Below, piece after piece: positions 1 to 9,237 of a stretch of DNA of 64,000 bases (position 1 is the first letter of the stretch; every line of letters begins with the position of its first letter). The DNA is taken from NCBI RefSeq assembly GCF_012034335.1, contig NZ_JAATHJ010000007.1, positions 84,818 to 148,817 on the forward strand, in the 5' to 3' direction. A program made the translations under genes and the position numbers. The notes beneath the pieces are model-generated. The model was given only the letters and a program-made list of their open reading frames with translations. It did not search any database and was not told where the DNA came from. Source of the stretch: Alkalicoccus luteus (lineage in GTDB: Bacteria; Bacillota; Bacilli; Bacillales; Salisediminibacteriaceae).

Positions 1-65
1 CATCTCTCCTCTGCCCTTCCATACTAGCATAATTCGGCGTGTTCTTACATTGCGTTTCTCAATGT

Positions 66-98
66 AAAAGGGCTTACCCATTATCAGGTAAGCCCTTA
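66..98 (-). terminator. Intrinsic terminator of ilvE
   Basis: Inverted arms AGGGCTTACC and GGTAAGCCCT surround a short AT-rich loop, and on the minus strand the second arm runs into TTTT. It lies 11 bases past the ilvE stop codon. Confidence 0.85.
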
Positions 99-108
99 TA
101 AAGCAAGG

Positions 109-1179
109 CTATGAAATCGTTCTCGTCCATCCGAACGGATCTTTTTCCTGACCCGTCTGAATGCCTGTTAACGTCTGATACAGCGATTTAGTGATCTCAC
201 CTGTTTTACGGCCGTTGATAATCATCGGCGTTCCTTTCCATGTCAGTTCACCGATCGGCGAGATGACCGCAGCAGTACCAGAACCAAACGCTTCTTCCAG
301 TTCACCGTTTTCATAGGCAGTGAGCACTTCTTCCATTGATATACGGCGTTCTGATACGGGAACTTTCCAGTATTGAAGCAGTTCGATAACGGATTTTCTG
401 GTCACACCCTGTAAGATGCTGTCATTAAGCTCAGGCGTCACTACTTCTCCGTTAATTTTAAAGAAAACGTTCATGCTGCCTACTTCCTCCACGTATTTCT
501 TCTCAACCCCGTCAAGCCACAGTACCTGGGCATGACCTTCTCCGGAGGCTTTAGCTTGTGCGTTATAGCCTGCAGAATAGTTGCCTCCAGTTTTAGCTGT
601 TCCGGTACCTCCTCTTGCAGCGCGCGTAAAGTGATCCTCCACCATGATGCTGACCGGATGAATGCCTTCCGGATAATAAGATCCTACTGGAGACAAAATG
701 ATAAAAAGCTTATATGCTTTCGCAGGTGCAACCTGCAGACTTGGTTCGGTCGCGATAATAAACGGACGGATGTAAAGCGACGTCCCCTCAGCATCCGGAA
801 TCCAGTCTTTTTCAAGCTCAAGCAGTTGCAGCAAATATTCCATGAGCAGCTCTTCGTTCACAGGCGGAATGCTCAATCGTCTATTGGATCGATTTAATCG
901 CTTAAAGTTTTCGTCCGGGCGAAAGAGCACAGCTTCTCCATCAGGGCTGCGATAAGCTTTCAGCCCTTCAAACACACTCTGGCTGTAGTGGAGCACCATT
1001 GCAGCCGGATCAATTTCAACCGGCGCATATGGAATGATTTCAGGCTTAATCCAGCCTTTCCCTTCTTCATATTCCATTGTAAACATATGATCGGTAAATG
1101 TTTTGCCGAACTGGAGAGTTTCCGGATCCGGCTTGCCCTTTTTTTGTTTCGCTTCTGTAATTGCCACTGTCGCTTCCAT
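109..1179 (-). CDS. ilvE: Branched-chain amino-acid aminotransferase
   Basis: PLP-dependent fold-type IV aminotransferase that interconverts valine, leucine and isoleucine with their 2-oxo acids using glutamate/2-oxoglutarate, in the cytosol. The PLP lysine is in GGTGTAKTGGNY near residue 196. The motifs FEGLKAY, GTSLYIRPFI, EEVGSMNVFF and EEAFGSGTAAVISP are typical, and 356 residues is the usual length. I prefer the ATG at 1179: the AGAGAGG ribosome site is about 10 bases upstream of it, but only 1 base from the in-frame ATG at 1188. The gene follows argH on the same strand after 144 bases and has its own terminator. An extended -10 (TGaTACAAT, minus strand, near 1228-1235) could start it independently. 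Its nearness to the arginine genes may simply reflect a shared need for glutamate-linked transamination. Confidence 0.95.
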   Translation of the reverse strand: MEATVAITEAKQKKGKPDPETLQFGKTFTDHMFTMEYEEGKGWIKPEIIPYAPVEIDPAAMVLHYSQSVFEGLKAYRSPDGEAVLFRPDENFKRLNRSNRRLSIPPVNEELLMEYLLQLLELEKDWIPDAEGTSLYIRPFIIATEPSLQVAPAKAYKLFIILSPVGSYYPEGIHPVSIMVEDHFTRAARGGTGTAKTGGNYSAGYNAQAKASGEGHAQVLWLDGVEKKYVEEVGSMNVFFKINGEVVTPELNDSILQGVTRKSVIELLQYWKVPVSERRISMEEVLTAYENGELEEAFGSGTAAVISPIGELTWKGTPMIINGRKTGEITKSLYQTLTGIQTGQEKDPFGWTRTIS

Positions 1180-1323
1180 CGTCAGCATGCCTCTCTTTCA
1201 TTCTTAAAAAATCGGATAATGTGGTATATTGTATCACGAAAAGAGATAGAAGAACATGAAATAGTTTGAAAATTCCATGATTTATCTGTGCAGGCACAAC
1301 TGTGCCACCGGCTGTATATCGTT

Positions 1324-2697
1324 TTATGCAAGTGTTTTCTCAGCGTGCTCCAGCTGAACCTTCACTTGGCTTTGTCCCGTTCCTCCGTAGCTGCTTCTCG
1401 CTGCCACGACATTTTGCGGTTTAAGTACTTCATAAATGTCTTCTGCAAATTTATCTGAAAACGACTTATATTCCTCCAGGTCCAGATCCAGAAGGAATTT
1501 GTTTTTCTGGATGGCAGTTAGAACGATACGGCCGATGATCTCATGGGCCTCCCGAAAGGTCGTCCCTTTGTTGACGAGGTAATCCGCAATATCGGTAGCG
1601 TTTGAAAAGTCTTCTGAAACTGCCTGCTTCATATTTTCTGTTCGCACCTGCATCGTCCCAATCATCGGAGCAAGCATCTGCAAGGAAGCGGTAAGCGTTT
1701 CTACCGTATCGAACATCCCCTCTTTGTCTTCCTGCATGTCCTTATTGTATGCAAGCGGGAGTCCCTTCAACACTGTTAACAGTGCCATCAGGTTTCCATA
1801 AACCCGCCCCGTTTTCGCCCTTAACAACTCTGGTACATCCGGATTCTTCTTTTGAGGCATAATGGAAGATCCGGTGCAAAACGAGTCATCCAGCTCAATA
1901 AACTGAAATTCCTGGCTGCTCCAGATCACCAGCTCCTCAGACAGTCTAGAGATGTGCATCATCAGCGTCGAGGCTGCTCCCATAAATTCCAGAATGAAAT
2001 CCCGGTCGCTGACCGCATCCATACTATTTTCATACACAGCGTCAAAACCGAGTTGCTCAGCAGTGAAATGACGATCAATCGGAAAAGTTGTTCCAGCAAG
2101 TGCTCCTGCTCCAAGCGGCATGAGATCCGTTCGCTTCAGGCTGTCGAGAAATCGTCCCTTATCCCGCTCAAGCATCCAGAAATAAGCTAGAAGATGATGG
2201 GCAAATGAAACCGGCTGCGCACGCTGCAGGTGCGTATAACCAGGAAGCATCGTATCAACGTGCTGTTTTGCCTGCGATAAAAGCGCCTGCTGCACGTCTG
2301 TTATCATTGCAGCCACAGCTTTCGTATGATCTTTTAGATACAAATGCATATCAGTCGCAACCTGGTCATTTCTGCTTCTGCCCGTATGAAGTTTACCGCC
2401 AGTCGGTCCGATTTCGTCGATTAGAAACTTCTCTATGTTCATATGGATATCTTCGTTTTCATCGCTGTAATTCAGTTCGTTATTTTCAATTTTCTTCTTT
2501 ACGGAATGAAGCCCGTCAATGATCAGGGCTTTGTCTTCTTCTGAGACGATCCCCTGTTTTGCAAGCATCGTTACGTGTGCAATGCTTCCCTGAATGTCGT
2601 ATGCCATCAGCTTCTGATCAAACTGAATCGATGCTGTTTCTTTTTCTACGAGTTTATTTGTATCCTTAGTGAATCTTCCGCCCCAGAGCTTGGACAT
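1324..2697 (-). CDS. argH: Argininosuccinate lyase
   Basis: Last step of arginine synthesis: splits argininosuccinate into arginine and fumarate; cytosolic homotetramer of the fumarase/aspartase superfamily. The superfamily signature with the catalytic serine loop, [12 protein letters not shown], is intact near residue 280, with [12 protein letters not shown] and the substrate-binding HTGRSRND region upstream. 457 residues, normal for the family. The start is the ATG at 2697, placed 7 bases from GAGGG; the in-frame TTG at 2703 is too close to that site. It follows argG after 116 bases that contain a terminator and a candidate promoter, so argH may be transcribed both by read-through and on its own. 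Confidence 0.96.
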   Translation of the reverse strand: MSKLWGGRFTKDTNKLVEKETASIQFDQKLMAYDIQGSIAHVTMLAKQGIVSEEDKALIIDGLHSVKKKIENNELNYSDENEDIHMNIEKFLIDEIGPTGGKLHTGRSRNDQVATDMHLYLKDHTKAVAAMITDVQQALLSQAKQHVDTMLPGYTHLQRAQPVSFAHHLLAYFWMLERDKGRFLDSLKRTDLMPLGAGALAGTTFPIDRHFTAEQLGFDAVYENSMDAVSDRDFILEFMGAASTLMMHISRLSEELVIWSSQEFQFIELDDSFCTGSSIMPQKKNPDVPELLRAKTGRVYGNLMALLTVLKGLPLAYNKDMQEDKEGMFDTVETLTASLQMLAPMIGTMQVRTENMKQAVSEDFSNATDIADYLVNKGTTFREAHEIIGRIVLTAIQKNKFLLDLDLEEYKSFSDKFAEDIYEVLKPQNVVAARSSYGGTGQSQVKVQLEHAEKTLA

Positions 2698-2729
2698 GAT
2701 CAATCCCTCATTTCATTGTGATGTCATTT

Positions 2730-2759
2730 ACTTTACCAGTCCTTCTTATGAAACGCCAA
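2730..2759 (-). promoter_or_regulatory. Candidate promoter for argH
   Basis: On the minus strand TTGGCG (2754-2759) is followed after 18 bases by TAAAGT (2730-2735), which is preceded by TG plus one base (extended -10). It sits just after the argG-argH terminator and about 33 bases before the argH start. Both boxes match consensus at 4 of 6 positions, so this is a suggestion only. Confidence 0.4.
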
Positions 2760-2775
2760 TGCCGCTTCCGGCAGG

Positions 2776-2808
2776 AAAATACCGCCGCTCCTGTATGAAG
2801 CGGCGGTA
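2776..2808 (-). terminator. Terminator between argG and argH
   Basis: Arms ACCGCCGCT and AGCGGCGGT form a perfect 9-bp GC-rich stem with a 9-base loop, followed on the minus strand by ATTTT. It lies directly after the argG stop and before argH, so it should end or attenuate the argG transcript. Confidence 0.75.
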
Positions 2809-2813
2809 CAAGA

Positions 2814-4034
2814 TTACGATTTAGTCGTGAATGCCGGTTTCTTCTGATTTACCTGGGAATAGGTTTTTGTTGAAAGCCCCCATAGTTTAATGAAACCAAG
2901 TGCAGCATGGTGGTCGAAGGCATCACCTTTGGAATACGTGGCAAGCCCTTCATTATAAAGGCTGTTCTCGGAATGTCTTGCCACAACGGTGTGTGTGCCC
3001 TTCCAGAGCTTCAGCTTTACTTTTCCGTTTACCTGCTGCTGCGTTTCAGAAATGAATCCGTACAGCGCATCTTTCAGCGGGGAATACCACAGTCCGTCGT
3101 AAATCAGCTGCGTGAATTTCTGTTCAATTGTTGTTTTAAACTGCGTGACTTCTTTTGTGAGCGTTAGAAATTCCAATTCTTTATGAGCATTGATGAGTGC
3201 GAGCGCCCCAGGGTTTTCATATACTTCTCTGGCTTTAATGCCGACGAGCCTGTTTTCGATATGATCAATTCTGCCGACCCCATGCTTGCCGCAGATCACG
3301 TTCAGCTCTTTAATAATGGAGACAAATGATTTCTGTTCACCATTAAGTGATACCGGTTTGCCGCCTTCAAAAGCGATCTCTACATACTCGGGCTCGTCCG
3401 GAGCATCAGCAATCGATGCTGTCCAGTCGAAAGCTTCCTCTGGCGCCTCTGCCCACGTATCTTCCAGTACACCTGCTTCACAAGCTCTTCCCCAAATATT
3501 TGCATCTATCGAGTATGGCTTTTCCACGTTTACTGGCACGTCGATGCCCTTTTTCTTCGCATACTCGATTTCTTCTTCACGGTTCATGCCCCATTCTCTA
3601 ACTGGCGCAATCACTTCCAGATCAGGATTAAGCGCCTGGATCGACACTTCAAATCGAACCTGATCATTTCCTTTTCCTGTGCAGCCGTGTGCCACTGCTA
3701 CGGCTCCTTCCTCTTCTGCTACTTCAACGAGCAGTTTGGATATAAGCGGTCGGGATAAAGCAGATGAAAGCGGATATTTGCCTTCATAAAGCGTGTTGGA
3801 CTGGAGGGCAGGAAGCAGGTATTCCTCAGCCAGCAATTCCTTGGCATCGATAATTACTGCTTTTTCTGCTCCTACTTTCAATGCCTTCTCTTTTAAAGCT
3901 TCAAGATTTTTCCCTTCTCCAATTTCCAGACCTAGCGCGATTACTTCATATCCATATTCCTCTTGCAAATATTTAATGCAGACTGACGTATCCAGTCCGC
4001 CTGAATATGCGAGTACTACTTTTCCTTTGCTCAT
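2814..4034 (-). CDS. argG: Argininosuccinate synthase
   Basis: Joins citrulline and aspartate with ATP to give argininosuccinate, the seventh step of arginine synthesis. The N-terminal ATP-pyrophosphatase loop [10 protein letters not shown] is at about residues 9-18. [13 protein letters not shown] and the substrate-binding [15 protein letters not shown] segment are present. 406 residues, family-typical. Start ATG is preceded by GAGGAGAGG. It has its own promoter (4069-4097) with a dyad across the -10 box, so it is probably regulated separately from the upstream argC-to-argF unit, although no terminator separates argF from argG and read-through is possible. Confidence 0.97.
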   Translation of the reverse strand: MSKGKVVLAYSGGLDTSVCIKYLQEEYGYEVIALGLEIGEGKNLEALKEKALKVGAEKAVIIDAKELLAEEYLLPALQSNTLYEGKYPLSSALSRPLISKLLVEVAEEEGAVAVAHGCTGKGNDQVRFEVSIQALNPDLEVIAPVREWGMNREEEIEYAKKKGIDVPVNVEKPYSIDANIWGRACEAGVLEDTWAEAPEEAFDWTASIADAPDEPEYVEIAFEGGKPVSLNGEQKSFVSIIKELNVICGKHGVGRIDHIENRLVGIKAREVYENPGALALINAHKELEFLTLTKEVTQFKTTIEQKFTQLIYDGLWYSPLKDALYGFISETQQQVNGKVKLKLWKGTHTVVARHSENSLYNEGLATYSKGDAFDHHAALGFIKLWGLSTKTYSQVNQKKPAFTTKS

Positions 4035-4053
4035 GTGTAAAACCTCTCCTCAA

Positions 4054-4097
4054 TTAGTATTTATATAGATACTAACGTATCTTTATGCATAATGCAA
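4054..4097 (-). promoter_or_regulatory. argG promoter with dyad over the -10
   Basis: Minus strand: -35 TTGCAT (4092-4097), 17-base spacer, -10 TAGTAT (4069-4074). A perfect inverted repeat TTAGTAT-N8-ATACTAA (4054-4075) covers the -10 box and the expected start point. An arginine-dependent ArgR/AhrC operator is the natural guess given the gene, but the match to a classical ARG box is not close. Confidence 0.6.
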
Positions 4098-4109
4098 CAA
4101 AAAAAGAAA

Positions 4110-5045
4110 TTAAATCATTAATTTTTTGAGGAGTGCTTTTTGTGCGTGCAGCCTGTTCTCTGCTTCATTGAATACAACGGAATGCGCGCCATCGATCACA
4201 TTGGCAGTCACTTCTTCACCTCGATGAGCAGGCAGACAGTGCATGAATATATAATCATCGGCTGCAAGTGAAGCCAGCTCTGCATTAATCTGGTACGGCA
4301 TAAACGTCTTTTTGCGCGTATCAGCTTCTGCTTCCATGCCCATGCTCGCCCACACATCAGTAATCAAAATATCTGCCCCATTCACTGCTTCTTCAGGATC
4401 CTTCGTGATCATCAGTGATCCGCCATGAGCTGCAGCCAATGCAGAAGCGTTTTCCATAATTGTCTGATCCGGCTCATAGCCTGCCGGACATGCTACACGA
4501 AAGTCGATTCCAGCCAGTGCCATCCCCTGCATAAGAGAATGCGTCATATTGTTGTACCCGTCCCCGGTAAATGCTGCAGTCAGACCTTGAAGTGTTCCTT
4601 TTTGCTCTTTAATCGTAAGCAGATCTGCCAGTACCTGAGTTGGATGATGAATGTCAGTAAGACCGTTGATAACAGGAACGCTGCTGTAGGCTGCGAACTC
4701 CTGGACCATTTCATGAGAAAACGTGCGGATCATGACGGCATCTACGTACCCTGACAGCACCCGGGCGGTGTCTGCTGCAGATTCGCCGCGTCCGATTTGG
4801 GTGTCCTCCGGAGAAAGAAAAATAGCGTGTCCCCCCATCTGTGTCATTCCGGCTTCAAATGAAACCCTGGTCCTCGTAGAAGATTTATCAAAAATCATCG
4901 CCAAGGTTTGCCCTTCCAAATCTTTATTGATCTTTTTTTCATGATGCTGTTTTTTTAATACAGCTGCCTCATCCAGCAGCTGATGCAGTTCGTCTGCCGT
5001 TAAGTCTGTCACTTCTAAATGATGCTGTACCTTTGTTTTAATCAT
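4110..5045 (-). CDS. argF: Ornithine carbamoyltransferase
   Basis: Transfers the carbamoyl group from carbamoyl phosphate to ornithine, giving citrulline. The carbamoyl-phosphate loop STRTRVSFE (about residues 56-64), HPTQVLADL and the ornithine-binding HCLPAHRG motif are all intact; 311 residues is the normal length. The start ATG overlaps the carB stop by four bases (ATGA), so translation is likely coupled. Placing it directly behind carAB puts the producer and user of carbamoyl phosphate in one operon. Confidence 0.96.
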   Translation of the reverse strand: MIKTKVQHHLEVTDLTADELHQLLDEAAVLKKQHHEKKINKDLEGQTLAMIFDKSSTRTRVSFEAGMTQMGGHAIFLSPEDTQIGRGESAADTARVLSGYVDAVMIRTFSHEMVQEFAAYSSVPVINGLTDIHHPTQVLADLLTIKEQKGTLQGLTAAFTGDGYNNMTHSLMQGMALAGIDFRVACPAGYEPDQTIMENASALAAAHGGSLMITKDPEEAVNGADILITDVWASMGMEAEADTRKKTFMPYQINAELASLAADDYIFMHCLPAHRGEEVTANVIDGAHSVVFNEAENRLHAQKALLKKLMI

Positions 5046-8000
5046 CGTATTTCCTCCTTTATGAACAGATCCTGCACAGAGAGCGGCTCATGAGCGGTGC
5101 CGGCGTGAGTCTGATAAAATCGAAATGTATCAGGGTGAGTAAACAACATCGTTCCATGAGCGATACATGCCTGTCTTAAACAAAATCCGGCTGACTCCGC
5201 CATTCGTCCTGCGGTTGGGATGTTTAGGACAGCATCCAGCTCTCCTGCCGCTACGGCTTGCTCCGCTTCATTTAGCGACATCTCCGTCACGTGCCAGTTT
5301 TTGGCACGAAGGCTTTCTGCTGTTGATTTAGAAGCAAACAGTTTCAGGCCTTCAAGCGGCAGGGCCGCCGCTTCTAATTTCCAGGCGTCAGCCGCGCTGA
5401 TATAGCATGTTTGAAGGCTCTTTGCATCCAATACTTTAGCAGCTGCTTCTGAGAGCGTGCTTGCGATACCTATTTTTTCCCCGGTTGATTTCATTTCAGG
5501 GGAGAGCATTGGATCAACCTGCTTAAGCTTTGCCGACGAAAACACGGGTGCTTTCACCGTGATATGCGGGAGTTCATCGAGAAGTCCGGTTTTACTCAGC
5601 TTGTGGTGCAGCTGAGCAGTCACTGCTTCGCGGACAAGGTTCGTTCCGCTAACTTTACTGATGACAGGAACCGTTCTGGAGGCCCGCGGATTTACTTCCA
5701 GGACATACAATACTTCATTGTCATATACGAACTGGATATTCATCATTCCTGAAACGCCAGCTTCCGTACAAATTAACTCGCATATGTGTGCTGCTTCAGC
5801 TTTCACATGCTCAGGAATCGTTGATGAAGGATAAATCGTAAAGCTGTCACCTGAATGGACGCCTGCCCGCTCCACGTGCTCCATAAAGCCAGGAATAAAC
5901 AAGTTTGTCCCGTCGCTGATCACATCAGCTTCAAACTCTTTACCAGCGATAAAAGCATCCACCATCAGCGGCCAGCATCGCGCATCTGTCGTCCATTCCA
6001 GGCGCTCGAGATAGGCTTGAAGATTGGCTTCGTTGTGGCATATATACATCGCCTGTCCACCAATCACATAAGAAGGTCTTACAAGGATGGGATAGCCTGT
6101 TTTTTCAGCTTTTAACAAAACCTCTTCTTTCGATTCTGCAGTCGATCCTTTAATATGCGAAATATTTAACCGGTCAAGCATATGATAAAAGGATTCCCGG
6201 TTCTCGAGCAGTTCTATAGCGTCAGCGGATGTGCCGGCTACCGGAAGTCCGTGCTCCTCCAGCGCCTGAGCAAGATTAACCGCTGTCTGACCGCCAAACT
6301 GCAGCAGGACAGCTTCTACCTGCTCCTTCTCAGCAACGTGAATGACATCTTCCGCTGTAAGCGGCTCAAAGTAAAGCCTGTCAGCGGTATTAAAATCCGT
6401 GCTGACTGTTTCCGGGTTATTATTAATCACGACAGCTTCATAACCGAGTGCTTTCACTGCTTCAGCAGCATGAACAGAGCAGTAATCGAATTCAACGCCT
6501 TGTCCGATCCGGATCGGGCCGGAGCCGACGACAAGGACTTTTCGAGCAGGAGTTGGCGTCACTTCGTCTTCTCCATGCCAGGTGGAATAATAATACGGGG
6601 TGACCGCTTCAAACTCTCCTGCACACGTATCCACCAGCTTATACCCGGGCTTCAGATTATCGTCCTTTCGCAGCTGACGCACTTTTGATTCTGATACGCC
6701 CTGCAGATCACCGATCAGCTTATCTGAAAAACCTGCCTGCTTCAGTTCTGTTAAAAGGCTTGTCGAAAGCTGTTGGGAAGCTGCTTTTTTCTCCAGCTTG
6801 GAAAGCTTTTCGAGACGAGTTAAAAACCAGGGGTGAATGGCTGACAAATCCGTTATTTGCTGGGGACTCCAGCCGCGGATGAGCAGTTCATAAACAGCGT
6901 AAACCCGCAGGTCTCCGGGATACATCACCATCTCTTTCAATTTTTCCTCCCTGTAGCTCGCGAGCAGGTGATGTCTTGGGCTGTGACTCCCGGTTTCCAT
7001 TGATCTCATTGCTTTTAAAAATCCACTTTCAAACGTTCTTTCCAAAGCCATGACTTCGCCCGTTGCTTTCATTTGTGTGCCAAGGGAACGGTCTGCTTCG
7101 GAAAACTTATCGAAAGGGAACCTTGGCAGCTTCACGACAATATAATCGAGCGCCGGCTCAAAGGAAGCAAACGTGGTACCGGTAATCGGATTGGGAATTC
7201 GGTCAAGCGTCTGTCCGCAGGCTGTAAGAGCGGCAATTCTTGCGATAGGATATCCGGTCGCTTTCGAAGCCAGCGCTGATGAACGGCTGACACGCGGATT
7301 CACTTCAATAATCGCATATTCATCCGTCTCAGGGTGCAGCGCAAACTGAATATTGCAGCCGCCCACCACATCAAGCGCACGGATTACCTTCAACGATGAT
7401 TCTCTCAGCATCTGATACTGTGAGTCTGTCAGCGTTTGAGAAGGTGCTACGACGATCGAATCGCCGGTGTGGACCCCGACCGGATCCATGTTTTCCATAT
7501 TACAGACGATGATACAAGTGTCATTTGCATCGCGCATGACTTCATATTCCACCTCTTTCCATCCTTTGATACTCTTTTCCACGAGTACTTGATGGATCGG
7601 GCTTTCTTTAAGTGCATACGCAAGCATCGATTTCATTTCCTCTTCACTGTGTGCGAATCCTCCGCCTGCTCCGCCTAGCGTATAAGCCGGACGAAGAATA
7701 ACTGGATAGCCGATAGACGCTGCGAAATGAAGTCCTGCTTCCACTGACTCAACAATTTCAGATTCGATGACAGGCTCCTCAATCTCGATCATGAGCGATC
7801 GAAACAACTCCCGGTCTTCCCCTTTCTCAATTGACTCTACCGACGTGCCCATCACCTTCACTCCATATGCATCCAGAATACCTGAACGGTAGAGCTTAGC
7901 TGTCAGGTTAAGGCCCGTCTGGCCGCCGAGCGTCCCGATCAGTCCGTCCGGGCGCTCCTTTTTAATAATCGATTCCAACGTAGAAACCGTCAGCGGCTCC

Positions 8001-8191
8001 AAATACGTTTTATCTGCAAATGCAGTATCCGTCATTATAGTAGCCGGATTGTTATTCACGAGTATCACCCGTTTGCCGGCTTCTTTTAATGCAAGACAGG
8101 CCTGCGTGCCTGCGTAATCAAATTCTGCTGCCTGTCCGATAATAATCGGGCCTGACCCGATCACTAAAACAGTGTTTACGTTGCTGCACAT
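5042..8191 (-). CDS. carB: Carbamoyl-phosphate synthase large subunit, arginine type
   Basis: Makes carbamoyl phosphate from bicarbonate, two ATP and ammonia delivered by CarA. Two homologous ATP-grasp halves are visible: the first begins with IGSGPIIIGQAAEFDYAGTQ near residue 11, the second with VGSGPIRIGQGVEFDYCS near residue 555. The C-terminal regulatory (MGS-like) domain from about residue 930 is short. 1049 residues. Embedded in the arginine operon, it should be the arginine-specific copy rather than the pyrimidine one. It overlaps carA by 16 bases at the 5' end and argF by 4 at the 3' end. Confidence 0.96.
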   Translation of the reverse strand: MCSNVNTVLVIGSGPIIIGQAAEFDYAGTQACLALKEAGKRVILVNNNPATIMTDTAFADKTYLEPLTVSTLESIIKKERPDGLIGTLGGQTGLNLTAKLYRSGILDAYGVKVMGTSVESIEKGEDRELFRSLMIEIEEPVIESEIVESVEAGLHFAASIGYPVILRPAYTLGGAGGGFAHSEEEMKSMLAYALKESPIHQVLVEKSIKGWKEVEYEVMRDANDTCIIVCNMENMDPVGVHTGDSIVVAPSQTLTDSQYQMLRESSLKVIRALDVVGGCNIQFALHPETDEYAIIEVNPRVSRSSALASKATGYPIARIAALTACGQTLDRIPNPITGTTFASFEPALDYIVVKLPRFPFDKFSEADRSLGTQMKATGEVMALERTFESGFLKAMRSMETGSHSPRHHLLASYREEKLKEMVMYPGDLRVYAVYELLIRGWSPQQITDLSAIHPWFLTRLEKLSKLEKKAASQQLSTSLLTELKQAGFSDKLIGDLQGVSESKVRQLRKDDNLKPGYKLVDTCAGEFEAVTPYYYSTWHGEDEVTPTPARKVLVVGSGPIRIGQGVEFDYCSVHAAEAVKALGYEAVVINNNPETVSTDFNTADRLYFEPLTAEDVIHVAEKEQVEAVLLQFGGQTAVNLAQALEEHGLPVAGTSADAIELLENRESFYHMLDRLNISHIKGSTAESKEEVLLKAEKTGYPILVRPSYVIGGQAMYICHNEANLQAYLERLEWTTDARCWPLMVDAFIAGKEFEADVISDGTNLFIPGFMEHVERAGVHSGDSFTIYPSSTIPEHVKAEAAHICELICTEAGVSGMMNIQFVYDNEVLYVLEVNPRASRTVPVISKVSGTNLVREAVTAQLHHKLSKTGLLDELPHITVKAPVFSSAKLKQVDPMLSPEMKSTGEKIGIASTLSEAAAKVLDAKSLQTCYISAADAWKLEAAALPLEGLKLFASKSTAESLRAKNWHVTEMSLNEAEQAVAAGELDAVLNIPTAGRMAESAGFCLRQACIAHGTMLFTHPDTFRFYQTHAGTAHEPLSVQDLFIKEEIR

Positions 8192-9237
8192 ACTTTGCTA
8201 CCTCCAGAAACCAGACTGTTAATAAATTGCTTAAAAATAAAATGCGTGTCGCTCGGACCAGGGTGAGCCTCAGGATGAAACTGGACAGACTGCACCGGAA
8301 GACTCCTGTGCCTGAATCCTTCACACGTGCCGTCATTCACATTTTCAAAAAGCCGTTCAAAAGGAAATGCTTCGTCTGACGGCTCGCTGACAACATACCC
8401 GTGATTTTGCGAAGACATGTATACTTTCCCGTCCGGTATATGCCTGACCGGATGGTTGCTGCCTCTGTGGCCGAACGGCAGCTTTATCGACTCTGCTCCA
8501 TAGGCTAGTGCAATAAGCTGATGCCCGAGACAGATGCCGAGAACCGGATAAGATTTCGTCAGTTCTTTAATGTGAGGCAGCTCCTTTTGAAGCTTAAGCG
8601 GATCGCCAGGGCCATTGCTTAGCAATACCCCGTCAGGCTTTATTGCGTGAATGTCAGCTGCTGAACTCGAATGCGGCATCATCGTCACAGCACACCCTTC
8701 CTTCAGAAGTGCGTGAACGATAGATGATTTACAGCCGTAATCCAATACAGCAACATGAGGGCCTTCACCAGTAAAAGCGACCGGTTCCTGAACAGACACT
8801 TCCGGGACCGGATTCTCATTAAAATGAAAAATCGGAGCAGCGGGCTGATTGACTGAGATAAAGCCCTTCACCGTTTTTTTCGTACGAATAATCTTCACGA
8901 GCTTGCGTGTATCAACTTCAGTCAAGCCAGGGATACCGTGGTGCTGCAAATAGGCGTCAAACTCTTCTGCGCGCTCATCGCAACCGGTAGAACCTGTCAC
9001 GACTGCTTCCACAGCGGGAGCGCTGCCTTCATTAAATTTGTCCTGAAAACCATAGTTTCCGATCAGCGGATACGTAAACGTCAGCAGCTGCCCTTTATAG
9101 GAGGGATCTGTCATCATTTCCTGATAGCCGGTCATTGCCGTATTGAAGACCAGTTCCCCGGAGCTTTCCGTATCAGCACCGATTTTTTTCCCTTCCAGCA
9201 CATCTCCTGTGTCCAGTATTAAATAAGCGTTAGTCAT
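8176..9237 (-). CDS. carA: Carbamoyl-phosphate synthase small subunit, arginine type
   Basis: Glutamine amidotransferase subunit that hydrolyses glutamine and channels ammonia to CarB. N-terminal CPSase small-chain domain (MTNAYLILDTGDVLEG, FNTAMTGYQEMMTDPSY), then a class I GATase domain with the nucleophile in GICLGHQL and His/Glu in FHPEAHPGP. From the ATG at 9237 it has 353 residues, the usual length of the arginine-specific form; that start has AAGAAGGAG upstream. A start 45 bases further up would add 15 unrelated residues. Overlaps argD by 8 bases and carB by 16. Confidence 0.95.
   Translation of the reverse strand: MTNAYLILDTGDVLEGKKIGADTESSGELVFNTAMTGYQEMMTDPSYKGQLLTFTYPLIGNYGFQDKFNEGSAPAVEAVVTGSTGCDERAEEFDAYLQHHGIPGLTEVDTRKLVKIIRTKKTVKGFISVNQPAAPIFHFNENPVPEVSVQEPVAFTGEGPHVAVLDYGCKSSIVHALLKEGCAVTMMPHSSSAADIHAIKPDGVLLSNGPGDPLKLQKELPHIKELTKSYPVLGICLGHQLIALAYGAESIKLPFGHRGSNHPVRHIPDGKVYMSSQNHGYVVSEPSDEAFPFERLFENVNDGTCEGFRHRSLPVQSVQFHPEAHPGPSDTHFIFKQFINSLVSGGSKVCAAT

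Noticed and set aside
1293..1306. Palindrome GGCACAACTGTGCC between ilvE and argH, as an argH terminator
   Set aside because: Loop too small and no T run on either strand.
1189..1323. T-box or other amino-acid riboswitch ahead of ilvE
   Set aside because: No GGTGG/ACCGCG T-box core or specifier-loop pattern seen in the short leader.
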